NCBI GenBank assembly: GCA_002803225.1
Contig: NXFV01000748.1
Location: forward strand, 92,267-156,266
Direction of reading: 5' to 3'
Source: Gamarada debralockiae
Taxonomy: Eukaryota; Ascomycota; Leotiomycetes; Helotiales; Hyphodiscaceae
Length of the DNA: 64,000 nt
In this document: one piece after another, positions 45,117 through 55,557 of the stretch
Numbering within the stretch: the first letter of the stretch is position 1
Layout of the letters: each line of letters opens with the position of its first letter
Program-made: the position numbers and the translations under genes
The notes under the pieces: model-generated
The model's input: only the letters and a program-made list of their open reading frames with translations
The model's database searches: none
What the model was told of the DNA's origin: nothing

Positions 45117-48100
45117 ATGTCCTCAAGTCAAGCGCCCATCAATTTTCAGATGCGCAATGCTGCGGGCTTCCAGGCACCAGCCAGCGAAACGACAACAGTT
45201 GCGCCGATGCACACCGACTCTCTCGACTTGGAGCAATTCATGATGGACCGTAATAGACATGCGCAGAACCCCTCTCTCGTTCAAACCAACCAGCCGCAGC
45301 TCGATGTCGTCGGCAACCCACAGTTGGCGGACTTTTCTTTCCGCTACCATAATAATGGGTTACATGGCGACACGAAGATGGAGAATGCGGCGGACCCATA
45401 CAACCTCTCTGGACAAGCTTCTGCATTGGACCCTCAAGGTTCTATAACCTCGATGCCAGCAATACCTCGAACGAGCTTCAGCAGCGGTGTGGCAATGGGG
45501 CAAGCCGGAAATGCAAGTCTAAGTGGCTCGGAGGAGGCGAGTCCCTCGAGCAATCGTGCCGGGGGAGGAATCGAAGGCGGATACAATGATGATTTTGGCC
45601 TCAACAATGGGGGAGCTCTTGACGGAAGTGATCTGGGCAGTAGAACCAAGGAAGAGAAAAACGATCCCGCCCCACCATGGAGCGAGTTGAAGACAAAGGC
45701 TGGGAAAGAGAGGAAAAGACTTCCATTGGCTTGCATAGCATGTCGAAGGAAGAAGATTCGATGTTCTGGGGAGAAGCCCGCTTGCAAACACTGTCTTCGA
45801 TCGAGAATCCCTTGTGTGTACAAGGTAACGACGAGAAAGGCCGCACCTCGCACCGATTATATGGCCATGCTCGACAAAAGATTGAAGAGAATGGAGGAGC
45901 GTATCATCAAGATCGTGCCGAAGGAGGAGCAGGACAATACGGTTTCGGTCACACGAGCTGCGGTGAAGCCGGCAATTCCAGGAACGATTCCTGTCCGCAA
46001 CTCAACGAGTAAAAAGAGAGGTGCTGATGAAGCTTTCGGTGCGGAGCTCGATAGTTGGTCGAAATCCGTATCAAAATCTCATCTAGACAACGGTTCAATA
46101 CCCTCGTCTTTGATGATCCAGGAAGCTGCAGAGAACAAGTTATTATCAGAAGGCGCTGAGGCATTACCGTCCAAGGAAATCCAAGAACATCTCTCCGAGA
46201 TCTTTTTTGAGAATATATATGGCCAAACTTATCATTTGCTGCATAAGCCAAGCTTCATGAGAAAGTTGAAGTAAGTACATGGTCTTGTTTGAGCGTGGGA
46301 TCACTGCTAATCGAAATAATAGGGCCGGAACAGTACCACCAGTTTTGATACTTGCAGTATGCGCAATTTCGGCGCGCTTTTCAACGCATCCAAAGCTCAA
46401 TACCACACCTGCATTTTTAAGGGGTGAGGACTGGGCAGCCGAAGCCCGGGATATTGTCACAAAGAGATATGAATGGCCGAATATCACAATCTTGACGTGT
46501 TTGCTCATCCTTGGCCTCCATGAGTTTGGCACTTGTCAAGGTGGCAGGAGTTGGGCACTTGGCGGACAGGCGATCCGTATGGCTTATGCTTTGCAGCTAC
46601 ACCGGGACCTCGATCATGATCCCCTGAAGCGTAATAACAAGGTCGCATTGAGCTTTATTGATCGCGAGATTCGTCGAAGAACCATGTGGGCTTGCTTTTT
46701 GATGGACAGATTCAATTCATCTGGAACCGATCGGCCTACCTTTGTCAAAGAAATGGACATGAAGATACCACTACCAATCAAGGAGAAATTGTTTCAGATG
46801 GACATGCCTGGTCCGACCGAAAATCTCAAGGGAGATGTGGTTCATCCTGTGTCACCAGGTACTGGAGAACTGTCCGATCCGAAGGAGAACATGGGCGTTG
46901 CAGCCTACATGGTCCGCTCGATTGCGCTTTGGGGACGGATTATTAATTACCTCAATCTCGGTGGTAGAGAACAAGATTCTTTCCCTGTGTGGCACCCGGA
47001 TTCGGGCTTTACTGTTCTCCTAAAGGAAACGGATGCCTTCGAGTCCTCACTCCCCGACTCTCTCAAGTACTGTCAGGAGAACCTCTACACGCACGAAACG
47101 GAAGGCTTAGCAAACCAATTCTTATTCCTGCATATCTCTATTCAGCAAGCCTCTCTGTTCACAAATCGATTTGCTGTGCCTGGCGCTCCTGGAGGTGGAG
47201 GACCGGAGGGTGCGCCGAAAGAATTCGTTAAGAGAGTCGGAGCAAAAGCTTTCGAGTCAGCGAATAGAATTTCCGCCCTTCTCAAAGATGGTGAATCTTA
47301 TTTCATCACGGCACCGTTCACCGGCTATTGTGCCTTCCTTGCGAGTACGGTTCACATATTTGGAATGTTCTCCAAAAATCCACAAATGGAGTCCGCATCC
47401 AAGCAAAATCTCGCTATAAACGTCAAATATCTGTCGAAAATGAAGAGGTACTGGGGGATGTTCCATTTCATGTCAGAGAACCTCAAGGTTATCTACCGGA
47501 ATTGTGCAGATGCTTCCATGAAAGGCTCGGCAGGTGGTCCGAATGAAGCGTCCTCGAAGTCCGTCTTTCAATATGGAGACTGGTTTGACCAATATCCTCA
47601 TGGCGTATCCCAGTCCGATTTCGAGGACCCGGCTGCTGAGACCAAGAAGGAGAAGGGCGAAGATGCAGTATTGGAGCAGAAGTCTGATTACCACACGGTC
47701 GAAGAGTTTTTCCACACTCTCTCTCCTCTACCTCCGCAGAGCGAGACTTCGAAACCTCACAAACGGAAAACGAAGAAAGTTTCAGCCACACGACAAGAGC
47801 AGCTGGACCCCGTCAATACGAACATACAAAACATGCCTGCAGGAGTCCAGATGCAGAACAGTGGCCACCCAATTCCTCATGGCTTTAATCAAATGAGCCC
47901 CACCACACCAGTAAACGTGTACAACCAAGGTCCTTACTACGGCCACGATGTTATGCTTCCTCCGCATCAACAAGGCATGTTACCCCAACTTGATCGTCAA
48001 TTAGTGTTCGGTGCATATGCTGGCATGGACCCGTCTACTCTTAATTCGCAGAACATGCTTGACGGCGGAAACACTTGGGATATGCAAATGGGAGGCATGA

Positions 48101-48270
48101 CTGGAGGATTTGGAGCCGAGCCCAGTAGTGCCTGGTTCATGCCATTCAATATGGAGCCACCGGAAATTGGGCAGGATACAGATATATTTAGCAATCTAGG
48201 AGGCACTGGATCTGGATATGGAGGCATGCCGATAAATAATAATGGTAATGGGATGGGTGGTGGGAATTAG
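45117..48270 (+). CDS. Zn2Cys6 transcription factor with fungal_trans domain
   Basis: Two exons (45117-46270, 46323-48270; donor GTAAGT) give 1033 residues. Residues about 206-233 hold the binuclear zinc cluster CIACRRKKIRCSGEKPACKHC...PC, with spacing C-x2-C-x6-C-x6-C-x2-C-x6-C, followed by a basic linker and a dimerising helix (AMLDKRLKRMEERIIKIVP). The middle homology region begins near 355 (IQEHLSEIFFENIYGQTYHLLHKPSF) and continues ILTCLLILGLHEFGTCQGGRSWALGGQAIRMAYALQLHRD and REIRRRTMWACFLMDRFNSSGTDRP, typical of the fungal_trans regulatory domain. The N terminus is Ser/Gln-rich, and the C terminus is Gln/Asn/Gly/Met-rich, likely activation regions. The start is the first ATG in frame. 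The target pathway is not evident. Confidence 0.9.
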
Positions 48271-49402
48271 GTGGCGATTTTGGGCATATCATGGCTTGTC
48301 GGGTGGTGTTTGGAGTTTTGGGCTTGAGATGACTCGGTCATCCAGCACATTGACAACGGTTCAGGGGCTTGGTGTATATATAGTATACTCTAGCATGTAC
48401 AGCAAAAGCACAATGATGATGAGTGGACGGCCTCTTACGTTCATTAAGTTCTGACGCGACGAACATTCCATGAGTGTGCGTTCCTGAGAGAGCTTACTTT
48501 GGTGTACAGTGCCTCCTCTGCGGAACTATCTCTCCGCAAAACCGAGGCACTGGAAGCTGAGGCACAAGAGCACAGTCTTCTGGCCAATCAGGTCACTGCG
48601 GAGATAAAAGAAGTAGGCGTTCTCGAGGCGAATCCTCATGCAGCTATCCCCGCGTTTCTCACGATTCCCCTCTTCGCTAGGAGCTTCCTAATCAGTAAAT
48701 ATTCCTCACGCTTCTTCAATTCAATTCTTCAAAACGTAAGTTTTACTCATCGCAGGTTCAAGAAATCATGGTGCATGGTATGATCTTGACTTGGCCGTTG
48801 AAGTGAGATTTGGTCAAGGCAAAATGCCAGCCCTGGTGACAATACATTCGCCGCAATAGGCGACTGCTCCGCACCTCCTCCACTCATTTTCCTCCATGAC
48901 CCGTAGCTAAGCCTTGATATCCTACTTTACCGCCTGCAAACGGCATACCTAGCACGTGCATCAAAGGCATCAAACGAGTTCGAGATTCGGCGATCTTTCC
49001 TCGGAGTTTTAGCCGTGGCGTTTGAGGGATTTTTGGAGAATCCACCCACAAACTCACTACGCGTGAATTTTGCCTGCTCCAATCCTCATCCGACGATAAG
49101 AATCGTTTGTCTGCATTCTTGTCTCTGTTCTTAATTTCCGTTATGCTATTTCAAACTGTCAAATGTTATTTTTGACAGATGTGGATATCCTGTCAAAGAC
49201 CCAGTGCCATGGGCAGTCCTTTGCGCTGACAGCTCCCACAAAAGATGAATTTTCCAAAGCCATAAGTTGCAAGCCCTTCCCTTCGGTCTTTCTCTTCCGT
49301 TACCGTTTTCGCATCTATTCTACCCTCTTTGCGCTCCTTGACAAGCTACGCCGCCCCTTTTGTTGTGATCTTTGGCTCTAGTTACGCAAGAATCGCACAG
49401 CG
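48271..49402. promoter_or_regulatory. 1.1-kb spacer upstream of the potassium transporter gene
   Basis: 3' flank of the Zn2Cys6 gene and promoter of HAK. A frame at 48499-48783 reads AELSLRKTEALEAEAQEHSLLANQ but starts without ATG and has no recognised match. No repeat was noticed. Confidence 0.35.
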
Positions 49403-52358
49403 ATGGCGGAGTCCGAGCCTGTTCAGCACATTGCGTTTGGGGAAGGCATACATCCAGTCAAGTCTGCTGGCGCCACTGTTTATTCCACAGGTCGCAAACC
49501 GTCCATTTCGGAAAAGGCTGGCTATGATGTTGAAGACAGAGCCGCTCAGATTGCCGATGCGGATTTGAACCAAAAGAAAAAGCAGGTGAGTTCATCCTTG
49601 AGAGATCCTTCAAACCCCAGATCTTACTCTTAGCTCCGCCTCAAGACGAAATCCTAATTAGCGAATAGACTTATACAGGTTGGATACTGGTTTGGTTGGC
49701 GTATGTGTTTCCCTGACGCAGCAGGCTTTCCGATTTATCATACATACTCTCAAAGATTGCGTCTCTGTCTCGGTCAAGAAATTCCAATTCTAACGTTTTT
49801 CAGATATCAATCAACAGGAGTCATTTATGGAGATATTGGAACGTCTCCCTTATATGTGTATTCATCGAGTACGTCTTCTCCCAACTGCCCTTCCCAAGCA
49901 AGTCTTTACTCACTCGCAACAGCATTCACTTCCCAACCTTCCTACGACGATCTTGTCGGCGCGTTGTCAATAATAATATGGACCTTGACACTTATGGTTT
50001 CAACTAAGTATATATTTATTGTGCTCTCTGCGGATGATGATGGGGAGGGAGGAACATTTGCGCTCTACAGCTTGTTGGCCCGATATGCCCACATCGTCCG
50101 TCGCGATCCAAATTTTGCGGGTACCGTGAAGATGGACCGCCATCTCACAAATGACCTGAAGCCAGTCAATAAAGGCATCCGGACTTTCATTGAAAACTCT
50201 CGGCTAGCTCGTGTTGCTCTCAAGATCTTTGGCGTTTTGGGAGTCTCTATGGTCATGGCGTGAGTCTCAGTCCCACGCCCCTTTTCAACTATCAAGAAAC
50301 TGATTTTCCTTACAGAGATGGTGTTCTTACTCCTGCCCAAAGTGTTCTCGGAGCTATTCAAGGGATCGAAGTCGCACACCCAAATATTTCGTCTGCCACA
50401 ATCGTCGGAACTACGTGCGCCATTCTAGTCCTTTTGTTCGCCATACAGCCCTTTGGAACGATGAAGATTGCGAGTACATTTGCCCCGATTGTCATAATAT
50501 GGTTACTCTTCAAGTAAGTTATTATCGGATCAATTAAGTCCTATTCCGTCCCAAGCTATGAGTTCGACTTTTGGCTTCTCTAAGGAGATGCCTGGAGAAA
50601 AGGACATGTGTTGAAACTCATGAAAACATGCCTGAGATTTACCTTACTTCTGCTAACCCCTCAAAGTGGGATATGCGGTATCTACAACCTGGCAAAATTC
50701 GACCATTCCGTCCTCAAGGCCTTCTCCCCCTACTTTGCGGGAGCCTATTTAGTCAGGAACGGAGAGGCAGGTTGGAGAAGCCTCGGCGGCCTTCTCTTGG
50801 CCTTCACTGGAGTTGAAGCCCTCTTTGCAGACTTGGGCGCCTTCAGCAAGAGGGCTATCCAAATCTCCTGGCTTGCATTCACATTTCCCTGCCTTCTACT
50901 TGCGTACATCGGCCAGGCCGCGTATATCTCCCAAGACGCCTCCGGAACAGCATATACGAATCCATTCTTCAATACAGTTATACCAGGATCTTTCTATTTC
51001 AGTCTTGTTATTGCTATCCTAGCAGCCATCGTTGCTTCCCAAGCCATGATTACTGGGAGTTTTCAACTCCTGTCGCAAGTAATGGCCATGTCTTACTTTC
51101 CTCATATCAAGACGGTCCACGTTTCAAAGCTATTTCATGGGCAGGTCTACATGCCATTGGCGAATTGGCTGTTGATGATTGGTACTGTTGTTGTCACTGC
51201 GGCGTACAGTAATGTGAGTACAATGCCCCAGCTGCGGCGAGAGGATAATATTGACATCACAAACAGACCACACGACTGGGAAATGCCTATGGTGTTTGCG
51301 TTATCTTCGTCACATTTATCACTACGTGCATGGTATCCCTAGTGGCAATCATCATATGGCGTATAAATGTATTCATAGTCGTGTTCTTCTTCTTGGTATT
51401 CGGCTGCCTCGATGGAGTCTACCTATCCTCAGCCCTCACAAAGGTTCCAACCGGAGCCTGGTTTACTATCATGCTGGCCACTAGTAAGTAATACTCAGAG
51501 CCATGCCTTTCCTATTCTGTTCGAGTTTGTGACTTCTAGCTCAAGCGACGTTCCTGAAACGGGATGTTGATCGGGATCAGAACTTACAAAACCCCGCTCA
51601 GCTCCCCTTTCTTTCCTTGTTAAGCAAAAGCTGACTCCGAAATTTCCATAGTCCTCGCAATTATCTTCGTTCTGTGGCGCTTCGGAAAAGAGCAGCAATG
51701 GGCAGCCGAAGGCCAAGACCGTTTCCAACCCTCTCACCTCCTGACGACCACCTCTACCGGGGAAGCCAAACTCACTTCCTCCTACGGCGGTGGGGTTGTC
51801 TCGACAGTTAATGGAGTTGGCATCTTCTTCGACAAAGTCGGCAACATGGTGCCTATCGTCTTTGCACAGTTTGTACGGAAGTTCAGCGCTCGTCCAGAAA
51901 TCATTGTCTTCTTCCACATGCGCCCTCTTTCTACGCCTTCGATTCCAGAGGTCGAGAGATACGTTATCCAACGGACGTCAATTCCTGGCTGCTACCGTAT
52001 GACCGTACGACACGGTTACATGGATAAAATCGTCTCCCCAGACCTTGGACGCATGATCACTGAGCAACTGGTCTTGTTCATCACACGAGATACATCATCC
52101 TCGACATCTAGCGCCTCGTCTGTTGAACACACACCAGAAGTCCAGGCCGAGCTCGAAGTCATCAACAAAGCTGCGGAGTCACAGATGGTCTATGTCATGG
52201 GAAAGGAGCAGATGAAGATTAAAACAGGAACGAACATTTTCAGAAGGGTTGTTTTGATGGCTTTCTTGTGGATTCGAGAGAACAGCCGCACGAAGATGGC
52301 GGATATGAACATTCCCTTTGATAATTTGGTCGAGGTCGGCTTTGTTAAGGAGATTTGA
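49403..52358 (+). CDS. HAK1: High-affinity potassium transporter, HAK/KUP/KT family
   Basis: Eight exons (49403-49585, 49669-49700, 49804-49868, 49923-50259, 50316-50513, 50667-51213, 51267-51483, 51652-52358) sum to 762 codons, 761 residues. After a charged N terminus come [32 protein letters not shown], the hallmark [13 protein letters not shown] of the family, and [40 protein letters not shown]. Further blocks are [68 protein letters not shown] and [12 protein letters not shown]. About twelve membrane spans end near residue 540. A soluble C-terminal domain follows. The protein takes up K+ across the plasma membrane, driven by protons in fungi, and HAK genes are usually induced by low potassium. 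Confidence 0.93.
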
Positions 52359-52771
52359 GGGGATTGGGAGGTGCGTTTTCCTGTTGCTCTATTTAGTCTA
52401 TACAAATACCCATTAGTTAGACAATGAAAATATTCACCAGAGATATCGCCTTGCGGGCTGTAAACCTTTCGGTTGCTAAATAGACAACGTTATCTGAGCG
52501 CCAATCGCTCAGGAGGGTGTCGTGAATTGAAGTTCTGGCTTGACGTTTAGCTACTCGGAGAAAGAACGGGTTGAATGAAGAAGGCAATTAGAACTCATTT
52601 ACGCAGAAGACGAGGCAATTAACCAATAGGAGATATCGACAAGTGTTTTTTTTTTTTTTGATCCATTTGTTTACAGTGTACACAACCCAACATAAAAATG
52701 AAATAACATCTACACCCTCCAGAGACAGAACCGACCATCTCTTTAATCAATCTACGCTACCTTATTCCTCA
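52359..52771. other. Convergent spacer with a T-run
   Basis: 3' flanks of HAK and the repeat-precursor gene. A run of about 14 T lies near 52646-52660. No gene. Confidence 0.5.
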
Positions 52772-53520
52772 TCAATCCTCAATCTCGTTTCCGTTCGCAT
52801 CATACTCAAAATCGGCAGTCCCTCTCTCCTCAATCTCGTTTCCGTCCGCATCATACTCAAAATCGGCAGTCCCTCTCTCCTCAATCTCGTTTCCGTTGGC
52901 ATCGTACTCAAAGTCGTTTGTGCCTCTCTTCGCCGTCTTCGCCTTCTTGGCTTTCTTCTTTGGCTCACGAGCCTCGATCTCATTCCCATCGGCGTCGTAC
53001 TCAAAATCGGCAGTCCCTCTCTCCTCAATCTCATTTCCATCCGCATCATACTCAAAGTCGTTCGCACCTCTCTTTGCTGCCTTCGCCTTCTTGGCCTTCT
53101 TCTTAGGCTCGCGAGCTTCGATTTCGTTGCCTTCTGCGTCGTACTCAAAGTCGTTTGTACCACGCTCTTCAATTTCATTCCCCTCGGCATCATATTCGAA
53201 GTCGTTCGTACCTCTCTTTGCTGCCTTCGCCTTCTTGGCCTTTTTCTTAGGCTCACGGGCTTCGATTTCGTTGCCTTCGGCATCATATTCGAAATCATTT
53301 GTGCCTCGGGTCTCGACTGAAGTTTTCAGAATTAGTATTTATCCAATAAAGAATTAAAGGAAGAGCCGAGGAGGAACTTACTCTCGTTTCCTTGCGCATC
53401 GTATTCAAAATCATTCGTGCCTCGCGCGATGATAGACCCGGAGTTGACGGAGGTGGGAGCGGCCTGGACTGCGAGCATGGCGCAGAAAGCCAGGATCAGG
53501 GAGGCTGTTGAGGAACGCAT
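52772..53520 (-). CDS. Secreted nine-repeat peptide precursor (Kex2-processed type, RiPP-like)
   Basis: Two exons (53520-53382, 53316-52772; donor GTAAGT, 65-bp intron) give 227 residues. Residues 1-20 are a signal peptide (MRSSTASLILAFCAMLAVQA). The rest is built of nine copies of a 13-residue core, consensus G-T-N/A-D-F-E-Y-D-A-x-G-N-E with x = D, E, N or Q. Copy 1 lies in exon 1, copies 2-9 in exon 2. Between cores lies either a short linker (IEER, IEAR or IETR) or a long one, IEAREPKKKAKKAKAAKR, ending in the Kex2 site KR (before copies 3, 5 and 7). DNA units are 51 and 93 nt and alternate. Signal peptide plus repeated tyrosine-bearing cores with dibasic sites is the form of fungal Kex2-processed precursors, including dikaritin RiPPs. 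No UstYa-type enzyme lies nearby. A structural or cation-binding acidic repeat protein is the alternative. Confidence 0.85.
52787..53316. repeat. Coding tandem repeat, 51-nt and 93-nt units
   Basis: Direct DNA repeats inside exon 2 of the precursor gene. Three 144-nt blocks (one long plus one short unit) are followed by one further short unit. Units are 80-95 percent alike by eye; the last two short units near 52790-52890 are almost identical, suggesting recent unequal exchange. Confidence 0.9.
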
Positions 53521-54373
53521 GTTGGCGGTATGTGATGTTGATGAATATTAATAGATGTAAGTGATAAAGCAGACCAGCTGTAGAGATAAGAAATGAAGCA
53601 AGTAACAGAGGAAATGATGTACGGGGTTTAGAGAAAGATTAGTATGGGTTACTTATACGGATGTTGAGGAATAACTTGATCCGGGGGACCGTGTCTGATC
53701 CGAGCAGAATGAGAAAACATGACAAAGGTCAAGACTCTCTCAATCGTCTATTGTTGCATACAGCCTCAGCCTCTCGTGAATATTTCCAACCTAGGAGTAT
53801 AGCCACTGGCTGTAACATCCAGCTGCCATGAATACGAATGACTTAGCAATTGAAACAACGGCAAAGACAACAAAGCTGATGGCAAGCCTCGATCGAAAAC
53901 AGACGTCGTAGGAGAACAGGGACTGGGGCGCGATCGACAAAGCATGAAAGGCTTGATGCGACCAAGTATCCAAGCTCCGCCACGGACCGCAGGTCCAGCC
54001 TTGGCTTTGGAACTTGCTTGAACGTTTAGAATCATGGATCGGAGCTTCCCGACCAATGATTCGATATTGAAACAATCCGTGTGGCGTCGCAGCGTTGAGA
54101 GGCGCTTGTTTCATCTTCCTCGTCTGTCAGATTTGCTTCAAGCACCTGCCGCACGTCCATTCGTCAAAGCCAGAGTCCAGCATCAAGCAGATCTGTCACG
54201 AGAAAAGTCAGAAAGATTCGGTGGGAATAAACCGTGATCTTCATGGTACACAGTGCTAATGTATCAACATAAGGGCCAACGTGAGAGCGAAAGTCTTAAC
54301 GACCGCCTGCAGAATCCCAAGAACAGACGATCATAGACAACAAGGAAATTGGGTCCATAATATCCGCAGCACA
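53521..54373. promoter_or_regulatory. Upstream region of the repeat-precursor gene
   Basis: No supported gene. This is the promoter of the precursor gene (next to 53521) and the 3' flank of the Rab5 gene. Open frames at 53766-54114 overlap each other and are unrecognised. Confidence 0.4.
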
Positions 54374-55211
54374 TCAACACGCACAACCCTCTTTCGATGC
54401 ATTATCTCGAGGTCCGGTTAGGTTTACTCTTGATTGATCCTCCGTTCTACCAACACTGGCTTGTGCAGCACCCGGTCCTCTGGTTCCCTTCAAGGATGTC
54501 TCTGGGATAGCGTTCGCGATAGCTGTGAAGACCTCCGTCACGTTGGTTCCAAGCTTGGCACTGGTCTCGAAGAACAGTAAACCCTCCTCTTCCGCATATG
54601 ACTTCGCCTCGGCCGTTGAGACCTTTCTCGCATCTCCGTCTGCGTCATCCCCCTCAGCTGCTTCTCCATCTCCATCATCGCTCAAGGCATTGCTTGAATC
54701 ACCGGCCTCGTTTGTTAAGTCAAGCTTGTTGCCTACTAGAGCAATAACAATTCCTGGTGAGGCTTGTCTCTGTAGTTCTGCAACCCAGTGCTTCGCTTTG
54801 ATGAGTGATGTGGGCTTCGTAAGATCATAGACGACGAGGGCGGATTGGGCATTTCGATAGTACATAGGTGCGAGGGATGCAAAACGTTCTTGTCCCGCAG
54901 TATCCCAAATCTCGAATTTGATCGTCCGGGTTGGCAGATTGCATTTTTGTGTAAGAAAAGCAGCTGTAGATACATAAGTTAGTTTAATCAATCGTCATGT
55001 AGAGAGGTTGATGTTAAATACCTCCAATGGTCGGTTCCTTATTCTCTTGGAAGTCGTTGTTCACAAAGCGCAGAACGAGGGATGACTACTGATGATCAGT
55101 ATTCACCAATAAGTGGGCAAGGACAGTATGATGTACCTTTCCAACTGCCGCTTCACCGAGTAGTACGAGCTTCACACTCGAACTTGGCTTTGGCGCTGTT
55201 GCCTCCGCCAT
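54374..55211 (-). CDS. VPS21: Rab5-family small GTPase (Vps21/Ypt5-like)
   Basis: Three exons (55211-55137, 55085-55022, 54963-54374) give 242 residues. All G motifs are present: P-loop GEAAVGKS split by the first intron, switch [43 protein letters not shown], and [10 protein letters not shown]. The effector sequence [15 protein letters not shown] is that of Rab5. The C terminus ends GCAC, a two-cysteine geranylgeranylation signal. A Ser/Asp/Glu-rich insert (about 30 residues) follows NKLD, as often in filamentous-fungal Rab5. The GTPase drives fusion of early endosomes and vacuolar sorting, on early endosome membranes. The gene is head-to-head with KRI1, 346 bp apart. Confidence 0.94.
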
Positions 55212-55557
55212 CTTAAAGAGAGACTATTTAGGTAGGAGCTTGAATGTTGTTTATGCGTTGTCGTAGAAGGGAGTTTGATAGCCGGATAGTACAGAGAATC
55301 GCCAAAGTAGATAGAGGTATTCTGTGAGTGTCTGCGAAAGACTTCGGAGGGTGTTTATGGTGTTCGTAGCAGGACAGGCGTCAGGAATATCAATTGTTGA
55401 ATCCCGGCAGCGTCGATGGATGCAGATGACGAAGAGCGCTAACTCGTAACAAGTTAGCGCCATTTTATGATAGCGGCACATTACCGCGGGTTCAGATAAT
55501 TTTTATTTGACATGGAAATTCTCTTGAAGAGACCAAACCAGCCTATAAACCTCCACG
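55212..55557. promoter_or_regulatory. 346-bp bidirectional promoter, Rab5 / KRI1
   Basis: Start codons of two divergent genes face away from this interval. It contains near-palindromic sequence around 55438-55456 (AGCGCTAACTCGTAACAAGTTAGCGC, two 9-base arms). No gene is seen. Confidence 0.6.
55438..55463. promoter_or_regulatory. Inverted repeat in the divergent promoter
   Basis: Two arms, GCGCTAACT and AGTTAGCGC, are exact inverse complements separated by six bases (CGTAAC-type spacer with ACA). Lying between two start codons, the site is a candidate shared factor-binding site. This is seen directly; function is inference. Confidence 0.55.

Noticed and set aside
45117..48270. XlnR or another named regulator
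   Set aside because: The zinc cluster CIACRRKKIRCSGEKPACKHC does not match the XlnR cluster I know, so I left it unnamed.
52643..53357. Long plus-strand frames over the repeat precursor
   Set aside because: They are antisense readings of the tandem repeat, whose period is a multiple of three; the minus strand has the signal peptide and splice sites.
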